64,000 nucleotides of DNA from Amoeboaphelidium protococcarum. Lineage: Eukaryota; Aphelidiomycota; Aphelidea. The stretch lies in contig JALECJ010000254.1 of the NCBI GenBank assembly GCA_023515745.1, positions 1,798,001 through 1,862,000 on the forward strand, given 5' to 3'. The position numbers and the translations under genes are program-made. How positions within the stretch are numbered: the first letter of the stretch is position 1; each line of letters opens with the position of its first letter. Below, in pieces: positions 10,927 through 25,167 of the stretch. The notes under the pieces were generated by a model. That model was not told the origin of the DNA and made no database searches. It saw only the letters and a list, made by a program, of their open reading frames with translations.

Positions 10927-13900
10927 TCACTACCTGCTGGCCATTTCGAACCACTACGATAAAGCTTCACTCAGGACAGAGGGCAGCGAATCGAGATCAC
11001 GCAGAACAATGTAAAAGTCAAATGGAAACGTGTCCATGTACTTGGTCATCTTGAGCTATCCATTGGCATCGAATGACACATTCTTCATGTCCATGATGGA
11101 ATGTTGCCTTTACTTAGACGCGTCAGAACTCTACATCTATTATTACTATAACTCCTTGCTACCAGCCTAACTCTAAGTAGATTTATCCATGTCCAGCACA
11201 ATGAACAGAGTCATAATCTTGTCATTCACCGTGGCCTACCTGACCATCTAACGGATATTCTAATGATCTTCACAAATACCATCAGAAATGATAATCTATA
11301 ACTACCACAAATCCTGGCCTGAACCACTTCGACTTCCCATTCTTTATTACCGCAGCATTGACACTGACTGGGATAGCAATTATCCAACAATGGTTTTGTC
11401 TTGATTGAAAGTGAACTAGTTGATCATATTGGCTCCACCATTAGCATCCCCAGAAGCAACACCAGAACTAAGAGGTGTATCAAACGGATGGATCATTCGC
11501 ACACTTTCGCCAAACGATGCAACTCCAACCTGTCCGACTTCAAGCAGCGTCAAGGCTCTAGATATCAAAGCTAGACTTTCAAATGCCAACCTTATACACT
11601 TTCCATCAGCCATACTCTTGGAATCATCTACGGCGATGAGCACCTGGTAACTTCTCTTCTATGGCTTGGTTCTCCTCAACCAGATTTTGTCTTTGCGGTA
11701 CTGAGAGGCAATGTATGGTATAATTTTGCGCATATTCAATCGCTTACCAGTCTTGTAATCACCTCTGAGATGTGAGTTGACATTAGGCTCCAAAATAAGA
11801 CGCAACTTCTCGCACAGCTGAGTGCTTAAAGATGAAGTTCTCTAAAGGCAGTCATTCCATACCTGATACGAAGCATTAATCCTCTTCTTAATATCAATAC
11901 TATGATTAGAGTAAAGCTGAGCAATATCTTAATCATTCAGGACGACTGATGATGACTAAGCTGATAGATCCAACAATTTTACTTCAGATGAAAGCTGATT
12001 TTCAGATTGATATTCTTCTGAATAGAAGGCCGCATCCACAGAAGGCTCTTCATCCACAGACATTTAATCATCGCAGGCAGTCAAAGGATCATCCTATTCT
12101 GCATCACCTCTGAGCTTGGCCTTCTTATTGCGGGACTAAACTTGACCAGAGAGTAGAATTTCATCAGATTCTGGATCTTGATCCACTTCCACATCCATTG
12201 AATTATCTTCAACATCCTGATCCGCCACTACCTGATCTTCTTAATCACCATTTTCATCAGGATTCTCAACCGCCATCTGCTTAGCTTAGTCCATTTGATC
12301 TTTGGTAGCAACACCTTGAGCTTAGAGATCAGTATCAACATCGTCCTAGACAAATTCAACCTGCATCTAATTCTACTGAGCATCCAGACCGCTTGACTAT
12401 GGTGTACTCTACTAGGTATCAGATTAAGCATCAGTGACATTCTCAAAGTTCTTTTTACTGTTCATCGCAGCCAACTTTCTATTAGCATTTGCTTCCCTTC
12501 CCTTTTCTTGCTACGAATCACCAATTTACGTCTATAACGAAGACTGATTACTCTAATTGGAATCTGAGGCAAGACTTTATGAAGGATTATGGGACTGGTG
12601 CTCCTTCTTATCTTGCTACTTGTCTTCAGGGACATCATCAAACTCATCCTACTAGCGGGAAATCTAGGATTAATTTCCATCGACAGCATCAATACCATAC
12701 TGCACTTCATCGTTCAACATCTGTTGCTAGTCCAACACAGTCTCATCCATGCCATCAGTTTCTTGTTAAGGCTAATCTTACGCAGCTTCATCTTCATCCC
12801 CATTAACAGGATCTTTTTCAGCCATAGGATTCACTAAACTATCCTCTTCACCATCCTAATCCTCTCCATTCTCTTCAGGACTTTCTTCTGTATCTAGAAC
12901 ATCATCCTCGAGTTCATCTGAATTATCGTCCTACCCAGCATCTTCGCCATCATCCAGCTGCATGTTCTCTGGCAAATCACCATCTTCCTAATCCTACTAC
13001 TCCAACTCTTGATCATTATCAACATCATTAGAGCTCTCGTTATCACGTTGCTATTGCGGCCTGTCAACCATATCATCTTCATCGACTTACTCATTAACCT
13101 CTGGATTGTCCTACTTGCTCTAATCTGCGCCTAGGTCATCATTCTAATTTTTATTCTAATCATCAGACTTTTCATCCTCAGCCGCTGCGATATTACTCTC
13201 ATCAGCCTGACCATCACCTTTCGAAACTCCCTCCTATGTCCTTTCTTCCTGCTCCTCTTCTTGATCTTCATCTTCATCGTCATTGTTCCACATCTTTTCG
13301 TCAAGTATCTCTTGATCGTCGAGATCATCCTTGTCATCGCCAGTATTGCCCATCTGCTCATCCAGATCATCTTGATCTTGCTCATCTTCCTAGTCATCCT
13401 CTTCATTCCGTTGCATACTCTCAAACTGACCATCAAAGTCATTCTACATATCAAGACCTTCCTCCTCATCCTTATCCTACTACTCCTAATCATCATCGTC
13501 GCTTTACTCGTAATCATTCATCTCATCCTTCAGTCCTAGTACTTGCTCTTCATCTTCAATTTCATCACTGACATCGCGATCTCCCTTCTCACCGGCCGCC
13601 ATACCGGTACCATCTAACTGAGCCTTATCGTCCACGGCATTATCATCGCCGGCATCAGCGTCGGCAAGTTCCTCAGATAAGCAGAAACCTTTCTAAATCA
13701 GAAGAGTGTTAACATGAATCAAAATGCCGCACAATCTCATACTCTCAACCAGACTTGCAGCGGATTGATTAAAGACTTTAGACACCAGAGATTGCAGACT
13801 GAAGATGAACGGGAGGACTCGAGTAATTGACTCTTAATCGCTCCAAAGAAGAACACCGTTTATCATGTCATCCATCTAAGATGAGTGCAACTTATTGAAT

Positions 13901-16900
13901 GTGGCATGTTATTGCTGAGCCGAGATATTAAAATAACCTTTCACCAGAGGAATAGAGTCATCAATAATCTCTTCACTCTTCGCATCTTCATTATCAACGC
14001 CAGAACTAACTCTCTGAACATATAAAAGAATTCCTTCAATCACCTTGGAAGTTGAGACAGCATCTTCAGTCATTTGGTTACATGAAGAAGCATTGAAGCG
14101 TGATAATACTTCTGTAATTTCATTCTAAGCTTCTGTAATGACTTTACGCAGCTTTTGATTATGATCAGGATCTATAGATGAAAGGAGCGACATCAACTAT
14201 AAGCCAATTTAGTAATACAGTTGACACGCGACACGGACATCTTGACTCAAAGTAGGACATTTAGACAACTGATCTACAATGCTATCCAATGTGCTAATAT
14301 GAGCTTTCCATGCCTCTTCACCATCATTCACAACAGCCATCTGCATTAGAACCACTTGCAAAGATTTAGCCACGCAGAGCAACCTCGATAAATCCACCGG
14401 ATCTCCCAGAATCACCAAGTCATTATTACTAGTACAAAAGCACAGATATCTGCAGACTTGGTCAACCGACTAGAGACTTTACACTGCGCACTAACTAAGA
14501 CTAGTCCAACCAGATACAGCTTTACACAACAGACTTTCAATCAGAGAGGTGAATTGTGACACTTGATCTTTCGATACCTGATGATGGCATGTGCCCAGCT
14601 GATCTTACATTGCCGTGAATGCTGCAACATTTTCATAAAGTAGTCGGCTCAGCTACTGGCAACTATCAACCTCCAACAAAGACTATTAAACGCCAACCTT
14701 CATCAAGGACTGAGGATCTAACCTCTCTACAGTCTTTAATCCAGCACTTTTCAATACTTTCAGTAAGCGATTTAAAGCATTCTACTTCATCTTTCGCAGA
14801 TTCTTTATTTAACTAATATTCTCAGCTGTAGGACCAGAGGACTCCAAATCTTTGTTCATCTACTTGAAATTTCTCAAATGATTCAGAATTTCATCATTCA
14901 ACGACTAAACACCATCCACCTGAGGAAGTGACTAAACAATACGAGCACCTACCCAATCAATCTTGCGAATTAGAGACGACGATGATTAGTTCACAGATCC
15001 TAGATCGATTTGCCATTCACTTGATAACTGAGTTTTAGATGCAGACAAAGCTAGAGGGGAAAAGATAGGAGATATCAAACGGCAATCCTTTAATCGATCC
15101 AACGCCAACGACTACATCTTCATGTTATATTACTCAATAACTTTCGCTACCGGCACAGATAAAACTTCATTGATGTAGTTGTGAATGACCTTGTTGATCT
15201 TGCGACAGGACGCATCTACGTTGCTTTTCAAATTAAAGTAGTTGATGTCTTTCCATGAGGTCAGTCTAGCAATATCCTTAATCTCCTTCTTATACTTCTC
15301 CATCTTACTCTAGATAAACAGCTGACACTCTGGAAGGAATATTGCAAACTAATTCACGACAGACTAAATCATAGCAGCAACAGACTGCCGACCCATCAGT
15401 GTATTGACTCCGGCAAAAGCCTTCAACATTTACAGCTTGGTGCCTAGTCGACCAGCCTGGGAACTCTTCACATACTGGATTAGATTATCACACAATCCGG
15501 CCAGATAGCTCTACTCGGATAAGGAATTGTCAAAAGGAGACAGAAGATTGAAAGCCAGATGATGCCATTTATCAAAGTCTGCCTCTACCCATTAAATTTC
15601 ATGCAACTGTAAAGCATCCTACCACTTGGAGATCTACTCTCTGCGATACTGAAGCACATACTAAGAGATATCATCCAAAAATGACTGCAGAGACAATTCT
15701 TTAGAGGCATAATCTTACCACTCCTGGAGCTTGACAAGCAGCAACTCTAATCCACCGACAATCTTGGCCAAACTCTATGCCGAATCAAAACTCTAAATTC
15801 GATCAGCAATCTTGAGAATCTGAACCAAAATCGGGTTCTCTGGCCATAGAGTGATCAATTCCTAACAGCGTTCAATCAACTTTTGTAGTTTGTTGATAAC
15901 CAGGGAACAATCTTGATCAACCTTGGAGAGAATCTTGATCTTTCTGTCGATAGTGTAAAGCATAAGAGGCTGCAGCTCAATGTCTAAAGCGCATGATTGA
16001 CTTTTAAAACTACCGAATAATTCTTCACTGATCAAGTCAAGTCCTTGCAAAGTCAAATCACGCAGGTCACTGTTCTGAGTTTCAGGAAAGATGCTTAAAA
16101 ACATCTTGGCCATTGAGGAGACCGACGGTGCTTCATTAGAGCTTTGTGCAGTATTATCGTCTGAGGATACCTCTTACATGACCAACTCGCCTTCGTCATC
16201 AAAGTACCATTACTGATCGGGACCATCAGAGTTTGATTACTGCAAATAGTCCACCACTTCATCCGAAAACTTGTATAGAGAATCTTTCGTCTCTGAGAGT
16301 AAAGCATCCTTCTTCTCCCTTTATATTCTTTGATCAGCATAACCAATTAATCGCGATACAAATTCTTCAGGAACAACACCATATTGTCTATAGAATACGC
16401 GACATTAAGCGAAAGCATACTACCATGCACCCGAAGCCACATCAATAAGTTTACCTGGTTGAGCACTAGAATAAACTCGCCACGATGGAAGTATGTACTT
16501 TGATGAATCTCTAACAACAAAACTCTTCATCTCCTTCAGCCGGTAAGTTATGCCAATGTAGAACATGCACAAAATAGTTTGAATCGGTAACACAATATCC
16601 ATATACTCCTTATAACTTGTAACCAACCTAAAAAAAAACTAATTGATCCCATCAAGTAATTACTCCAACAGATTGGCGTCCGATACAGACATGATATTTT
16701 ACAACGACAAAGTGTTGCGGAACATTTTCAGCTCTTGATGCAAAGTATAAAGCTCTTAGGTAGCAACTCTAGGCGGGAATCTACCATACAATTCATCATA
16801 AGTTCGCTTGAGGTGAGACAATTTCTGCTCCAAATATAGCGTCAATGGGGATTACTAACTTCCGGTCAGCTGCTCAGTAATAAACGAAGACAACTTGAGA

Positions 16901-19900
16901 TCGGCCTCCACATCCTGACTCTCTACTGACAGCATTGCCAGCTCACCACTCATTCTATTCATCGGATCATACACATTGTCGATAACAAAAGAATCATACC
17001 AACGCTCGGCCAAGTTAAGCCAATCAGTAGATTAAGCACTAGATGCAATGATATCAATCTGACCATCAGGATGCACAAAACTCCAGTCACCTAATAGCTT
17101 GAGCATCGCATTCTACATGAACTCTTCAGGCTCAATCTAGGTGTAGAATCCCCTGACTTGGTGTAGATGTGCCAACGCGGACTTGACTCCGTTAAACTAA
17201 GCCTGGTTCACTGATTACAGCAAGTCAAAGAGTCGAGCACAAAAGAAACCATCGCTCAGATTCAAAGCACCGTTCAACGTATAACATTACTGAGTAATAC
17301 TTTGCATGAGCTTAATGTTACTTGACTGATGGTCCACAAGATACCGCTTCAATGTCGTGGCCAGATCTTATCTCTAGCAAAACAACTCTAACAAGACGAG
17401 AGATTTAAACTGTCTCAAATCAGAGCTAAAATCACCAGAATTGGCCAAACTTTGCCATAAGTCCCAGATCTTGTCCACAGACGCGAGTTTAGATTGATTT
17501 TAAAACTGACTAGCTAAAGATGACACCTAAGCAGACAATTTATCCGAAAGATTATACACGTTACAGACTGACAGAAACTTATTAACCACTGCAGTGTCAA
17601 TGTAAGCTACTTGTGCAGAACTCTCACCCAACTTCAAATGCTCAACAACCATCTATAGACCATGGACTAATTAAATCCAATCAGCTTGTTTGGCTTTGCA
17701 TCTTACAAAATCACACAGATCCACTAGCAAATAGTAAACCTATCGCATCACAAATTGGAGCTCAGACGGTGAAATGGACTTGAATGAATAAGAGAGCTGA
17801 TCAATCGCTCTCTTGACTAAATGGTCCAAATATTTAGATTAGGAGACCGAATCGTTTGTAGATGCTTGCAATCTGCAGAGAGCGTAATCAACTAAGATAG
17901 GAGATTATGCTTAAACTGATAAACCAGTATATTCCCTCATAACAGCATTACACAATGGAAAACCTTCCAGAGAGTTCTAAAGATGCATAATTTCCCAATA
18001 ATTGGACACGGAGGCGTTTAAACTATTCATAATATGAGCACATGTCAGTTGATATTCCAAAGGATTGAACGTAGTAGACACTGGACTCCGTAAGTCTCTA
18101 ATTACTTGATCGGATGATAAGAAAATCTCAACACCTCGATTACGCATAGCTCTAGAGAGTTCACATCTATAGTTGATATCAACGCCCAAAATCAGTCGAA
18201 ACTATGGATGTCTTTAAACACACCGAACACCCCCATTAACAATACCTTACTCTGATAGAACAAGACTTCCATCCTCTTCCATCACAGAATTCAACCGATC
18301 CAGTACCGATGGATTGCAAATGTTGGCATTATTCAGATACAGCCAATGTCCATTTTGCATCGCTTACACCAGAGGACCATCGCGCCAGACAAACTGCACC
18401 TAACCGTCGATCAATCTCTCAATTCCTTTCAAAAGACCAGACAATAGAGCTTGATCGCCATCAGTAGAACACTCAGCAATCTACTTTGCCAGGACAAGCC
18501 ACTCTTTGTGAGAATCCTTAGCTAAAGCAATAAGCTAATCAACACTTTCACTAATTGACGATCCATAGATTTATTTGATCACATCATGGAACTGATTAAT
18601 CCTCCCTGATATCGAATCTTGTTCGAAAATACCCACCAGGTCATAAGGATCCGTTTGCCTATCAAGATTAACCGTAATCAGATCAGAACCTGAGATAAGT
18701 GCCAAATTCTTGATCAAATCAAAACACATTGCGGCATCATCAGAAGTCAGTATAGCCATTTAGTCCAAGTTAGAACATTGGATCAGTGCTCTGAGCCCTC
18801 GCAAGTACTCCTATTCATACCGGATAGATGGTGTTCCACTAGACAATGATCCACGAGTCAATCTATCGATACTCCAAACTCCAACTTTGAAATGGTGTTC
18901 ATCTACGGATGGAACAAGAGAACTTTCTTCAAAAGCGGATGCGCCAAAGATCTCTTCAAATAAAGCCACCACAGAAGATCTATCATGCACACACCTAAAT
19001 CTCAAAATATATACCAGGAAGATAGCATCACATAACGCACCGTTTCCATACTGTTTCAAAATCTCCACACAGCGAAAAATGTCACGCAAGTTGAACTCCC
19101 ACGGGTATCCCAATTGTCCAAAACTAGTGTCACTAACGCAAAGAGCGGATAGCCTTTCGTTAAATTGAACGAGATTTACAAGCAATTAGTCATCGACGCT
19201 TCCATTATAGCGTGCTCTGCAGATAGACAGATAATCTTCAGTGTCCATATCATCTATCCAAATGCGAATGAAACGATTGAGGAAACTGGCTGGTAATCCT
19301 TTACGTCCACCTCCTTGCGATAGAGGATTCTATGCAGCAAATAGTCTGAAATCTGCATGACACTCAAAATACTGATCCAGCTCAGGAATGTACACGGTAG
19401 ATCGATGGTCAAGAAGAGCATTCAACCCCTCAAGCACCGACTGACTGGCAAGATTCATCTCATCCAACAGCACCCATTATCCATCTTTCATAGCACGCAG
19501 TAGAGGACCATCTCTCCACTCGAATCGCGGCTGGTCACTATTATCACCACCATCAGATGGAAGATCACTACCAAACAAATCAATCAAATCAGTCTACTCT
19601 GACAAATTGATTCTAACAACTTTCTTATTGTTCAGCTTGCCAATGGTGGTAACGATAGAAGACTTTCCACAGCCGGGACTACCTTCCAACAAAATAGCAC
19701 GCGCCTTCGTAAAGCTCATTGCACGGACAATCTTTATGGCATTGACTCGCGCCTAGCTGGCAACAAAGAAGGAATCATCATACTGCTCCAAGCCATAAGT
19801 TAACTCAGTTGTATCAATGTAAGATGCAATAACACTGGCATATTGCTACTTGACAGAGCCTTGCTGACTTGATATAGAGTTCAGAAACACCAACTTATAT

Positions 19901-22900
19901 CCCTCAAGCACGCAGTTCAGATGATTACCATATTATAGCGACAAGTTATCGCAAATGAAATCACACCATAAAATGATTTCTCTAATAGACACAGAGAAAG
20001 ACTCAATAGATCTAAGACAAGACATAATCCCCATCTACATGGACACAGCTTCATCTAACTAGCTCAAATTATTTACAAAAACACGAGCAAGTTTGGAGTG
20101 TAATATCATACGCAAGTCATCCACGTTACTCCAGTCAATGTCGACCCAAATCTCAGTAAATCTGTTCCTTAGCGCTGGACTGAGCTCCTTCTTACCAAAG
20201 TCACCACCCGGATTCATCGTGGCAATAAACTTGAAATTATCATGAGCACGAATATGATAAATTTCGGCGCAATCATTTCTCTCCATAACAGTGATTTAAC
20301 GAGATGATTCTAAGACAGAATTGAGCCTCTCCACCACAGCATCATCAGCAAGCGATATTTCATCAAGCAGGATAATACCACCACTCTTCATAGTCGACAC
20401 TAATGGACCATCAGTCCATTCGAACAATTTCGCTTACTGCTAATTATCTTGATCACACTGAGATGATGGATTTCTAACCGGCCTCATTCCACCAACAAAA
20501 TCAGAGCTCTCCGTGATCTGATGGCAGTTGACAATATCCAACTTCCATGAGTGAATTTTAGCATATTATTACACGACTGTAGTCTTTCCACAACCTGTGA
20601 CACCAACCAGCAGTACAGGCTCATTATGCTAGAGTGCACGATCTACAAGAGCATACAGCCTCTTCATAGATGAAGTCAGCACCAACTAATGATCACCGCC
20701 AGCATTGACCAGAGACTAGTTTTAGTCGTACAGTAACTAAGGGTCGATAGAGCATCGGAAATGCTATTCAAGCACCTATTTGACTAGAAGCTTCTCTTCA
20801 ACATTCCTCAGCCTTTCTGCCAGCAGCATGTATCCATCATCTCCAATAGGCTATTCACCACCAGAATTTTCACGAGACGCCCAACGGAATAGATCTCTCA
20901 ATGTCATGAATCCATCTTTACCATTGAATAGCTTCGACTTTGATCTGTGCAATTGCAAATCCTGATACACCTTGATCATCTTCTTTGCATAGCTAGGAGC
21001 TATTCTACATCTCTTCTGCAAGATTAGCTCTAGTTCATCCGCAGGTATGTCATTGAAATGCAACTCAATAAATCTATTTCTGAAAGCCCTGGACAACTGC
21101 TTACGACCACCATATACTAATCCAGCTGGATTCTGAGTAGCAAACAGGCGGAATCCATCTTTTGGTCGCACAACCTCACCAGTCTCTGGTATGACCAGCT
21201 CTTGATTGTCATCCAACAATCTATTGAGTGCCTCCATAACATCAGACGGAGCCAAATTCAACTCATCCAGAACGATCCACCACCCATTTCGCAGCGCTTA
21301 GACTAGCACACCATCTTTAAAGACAAAATTCTGAGCCACCTCATCCCAAACATAGCTGCCAATATAATCTTGCATATCAGTGTGCTCATGATTGTTTATT
21401 CGAACCATCTTATTTCCAGTTTAAATGGCAAGATACTCAATCATGGAAGTCTTACCAGCAGATGTAGGCCCTTGAATCAAAACTGGAATAGAACTCAGGA
21501 GAGTACTGCACAGATTTCGGAGATTACGCTCAACAGACTTGGTGACGACATATTTGTCCACAAATTAGGCCTGTTACTCATCCGGCATATGAACACCCTT
21601 CTTAACATTCAATTGATATAAACAGATCCAATCATAGTTCCTACCGTCCTAAGGCTTCACTCCAGACTTTGATAAAAACAATCGAAGTGCATTAGAATTG
21701 CAGTCAGGCAGCAAATACTTTTGCAGAACGGATACAGCGATCCCCAAAGATTTCTAGTTAAGCGGAGCACAGAAAATCAGATACAATCCTTCATACAGAG
21801 ATCGCAGAGTAGAGAACTGCGAAGAGAATCTCAGCGCACATTACAGAGCTCTGGATAGCGATCTAGTAGAATAGTGTGGTTACTCCTATGATACCTCGCC
21901 AATCTCCAATTGCCCATTTACAGATAATGTTCGCATGTGCAAATAGAATTTAGCCACTTATTTGATGAGATTTAAATGATCTGAAGGTACCGAGAGATCG
22001 ACAACACCCAAGAGCGCTTGCAACTTTAATGAAATCACCATGAGCAAATCCTAAAAATCTTGACAAGATTCGTCAACCTGCAAAGAATCATTAATAATGC
22101 ATACAGATTAGGACATATTATTCTCTGGCGATCCCACACAGAGCTCAAAGAACCGTCTCCTAATAGAGTCCGGCAATGGCCTTTTACCAACATCAGTACT
22201 TGGATTCATACAGCCAAATATGCGGAAATCTGGATGGCGCTTAATTACCTAAACTTCTCCGCTCTCAATGATGGTGACTTCTTGCTAATCCATATCAAGG
22301 ATACTACTAATGCACGACAATGTCTCGGCAGTCGCGAGATTAATCTCATCCAAAAGTACCCATTCACCTTGCTTAATTGCTTTCACCAGAGCACCTTCTA
22401 CGAATCCAAAAGTCAACTTCTACTACGAGGAAGAGGAAGAAGAATTTAAATGCGCAATTTTAAGATCAAAATCTGCCACCATAGACTAGAACTTTTCCCA
22501 ATCTTGTAGAAGAATATGATCAATCGCAGAAGACTATGCCGCACTCTTCTTTGCAAACATCTTCAAGCTCATGCTCCAAAGCTAAAAGAGTCTCTTCCAA
22601 GCACTTTACTGCCAAGCCAGCTTGCAAGCATCAAGATACTTTTTATTATCCTTGACAGAGAAGGTGCGTCTGAATACAGAGTCAAACAACTCCTTGATAG
22701 GCAATGCAACATGCAGCTTCATGTCCACGGGCTTGTAACTTCCAAGTAAATCACTGACCTCCGACTACTAGGACATATTAATAACAGTCATCTTGATTCC
22801 ACAACGATCAGACAGAAACTGGACCAAAGTCGTCTTGCCGCAACCAGTCTCTCCAACCAATAACACAGGCTACTTAATACTTGGATGTACTCCTACAACT

Positions 22901-24597
22901 AGCTACTCCACAATCTTCTTGGCGTGGGTAGTCAAAGCAATCATTGGCCTACTACTACCAGTGTTAGTGGATGACAATCTTCGTTATAACTACATACATC
23001 CAACCTTAATGACTTGGCTAGTCAATTACACATCAGGTATCCTCTGCTTCATGTGGTACAAAACTGATTCTTCAGATACGCCAATCTATTGAGCAAACTC
23101 TACAGTCAGTCTGAGTAGACTATCACTAAACGGGCAGCTACTCAAAAATACATCAAATCCCGAGGCAAAAATTACAACTCTAGACTCATAACTCAAAACC
23201 TCACCATTGCTATTGTTATGATCATGATCTCCAAACAATATCTTGACGCGCCTGCACCATTGAAATAACTGACTAAGACCTGGAATGACAAAGAATTCAG
23301 TCTAGCGGGTAAACGTCTGATGGTTACTCAGCAGCCAAGAGTATCCTTGAATAATCCAGTCGATCACTTACTACGAGACTACAGGAAACTTTTGGTGCAA
23401 CAGCAATTTAGTATCATCAAGAGAGAATTCAGCAAATTTGAGTACCCGGTAGTCTCTAAAGTGAACCTGACCTGACATATCAGACACAAATCCAGGAACA
23501 TTCTAACATGGATAAGTGCAGATTACCTTAAAGTTGTAGTGACACTGAACAGTATCATTAACACCAGGACCAATACGTACGAATCCTTGATGTAAAACTT
23601 ACGAGAATAGAGACACTACATCTTCACTCAACATACTAACATCTTCAACAATTAGCCACTAACCGAGTCTCGCAGCTCTGGTCAAAACACCCTCTTTATA
23701 CTCAAAGAGACGGGAACCAGACTCAGACATTGTCTGCCCACCAATCAAAGATTTTGAGTCGGTTAAATGATTCAAATGAACCACCGTGACTTGCTAATTC
23801 AACTAAGAAGCTAGATACTATATAGTCTGTGACTTGCCACTAGATGAACTGCCAATGATACAAATAGGCTTCCGGCTTTCACAAATAGCTCTTGCAAGAC
23901 TTTCAAGATTAGACAATGACGTCTCGGTAACTATGAAATTCTCCAACTTTATCTACGAGTTCAGAGAAGACAAGTTCTTGATAATTACTAAACTGTGTCC
24001 TAGATACAGGACATTCTAACAGACTCCCAAGTATGACAGATCGCAAGACTAATGAGATGTCAACTTTTAGAGTGCAGTCTACCGATCAATCTCAGACTTG
24101 ACGCATTTAACAACATCCCTCTCCAACGATTCCTTCATTTCTAATCCATCATTATATTGCAATTGGGATACCAACTGTGGAGATACCAATTGAGAAATGA
24201 GACTTAAATAAACGCGACATTCTAAGTCTTGTTCTTAACTACAGCGCAATACGAACGATGACCAGTCAGGGACAAAGTTCAACATCCCTCGCTCCTACTA
24301 CACCAATAGACGATACAAACTCAGCAATAGACGCCTCTTTGAGATGACACTGCCAGATACCAAAATATCATTAATTATACTCTAATTCTATTGCACTAGC
24401 TAAATAACAGAGTTGACATTATGACCAAGACAGCAGGAGAAGTAGGCACAAAAGAACAAGGAATCTGTGAAACGAGCCGCGTCTTCAGCGGGAGCCAACT
24501 CGAGCTAATACGCCACCACTTCTACCAAGACCAGATTCCCAATACATTAACAGATATCAATTATAATGGCGTCATTATCTCTCGTCATCATTTCCAT
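10927..24597 (-). CDS. MDN1: Midasin (Rea1/Mdn1), dynein-like AAA+ ribosome-assembly ATPase
   Basis: Pulls assembly factors (Ytm1, Rsa4) off pre-60S particles in the nucleolus and nucleoplasm. One uninterrupted exon encodes 4,556 residues (yeast about 4,910). Walker A loops of the tandem AAA+ modules are visible, for example GSSSSGKS (about residue 250), GETGCGK (about 585), GPTSAGK (about 1045), GVTGCGK (about 1335) and EGSPGCGKSS (about 1640). A long helical linker follows. Then comes a D/E-rich tail at about residues 3630-4180, and a C-terminal MIDAS domain whose metal site reads AVDDSKSM (about 4320). The last residues are YMDTFPFDFYIVLRDLDSLP...WFEM, as in other midasins. Many UAR codons lie in frame. 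ATGs at 24624 and 24597 are in frame with each other; I chose 24597. The last codon pair is UAG-UGA. Confidence 0.97.
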
Positions 24598-25167
24598 TAT
24601 TATTTTTGAAATACATTAGATCATATCATTTCCATTACTGACCTGCGTCAAATGCTATTTCCACTCTGACGCGACTTTCTGATAATCCTCGTTGTGCTAC
24701 CAAGTGTCAAATAAGATGTTCAGCTTATACTTTAACTAATCAATAGTAGAGCATTCGAAATGCCAAGACTTTTATCTTTTACTGACATGTTCCACCATAT
24801 CCTCTTTAGTCATATTGTGTGATATAGTTTTGACAAATTTTCATCATTGAAGAGAATTTGGAAATGCGCGTCGCTTAGTCTCTCTTCACTAGAGGTCAAA
24901 TTTGACGCCTTGTTACGAAATCGCGTAAGAGAAGCGCGCTTTTCAATAAGGTGAGGTGTGAGCAGCAGAAGAGAGAGAGCAACACCCACACTGTACAAGA
25001 CATGAGTAAAAACAATGTAAAACATGTAAGATCAAATCGGTTAGTTAAAACAAAATGGTATTACTTCAATTACTTTCATTCCATAATTCAAAATTCTTAA
25101 TTCAACTACTTCTTCGCAAAAGTATCACAATTCACATTGACAGACAGCTAGCTTACTTAAAACCAAC
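24598..25167. other. Spacer upstream of midasin
   Basis: About 570 bp. The midasin-strand sequence around 24830-24850 reads GATGAAAATTTG, similar to the fungal rRNA-processing element. An alternative in-frame midasin ATG lies at 24624. No coding frame or RNA gene is recognised. Confidence 0.4.
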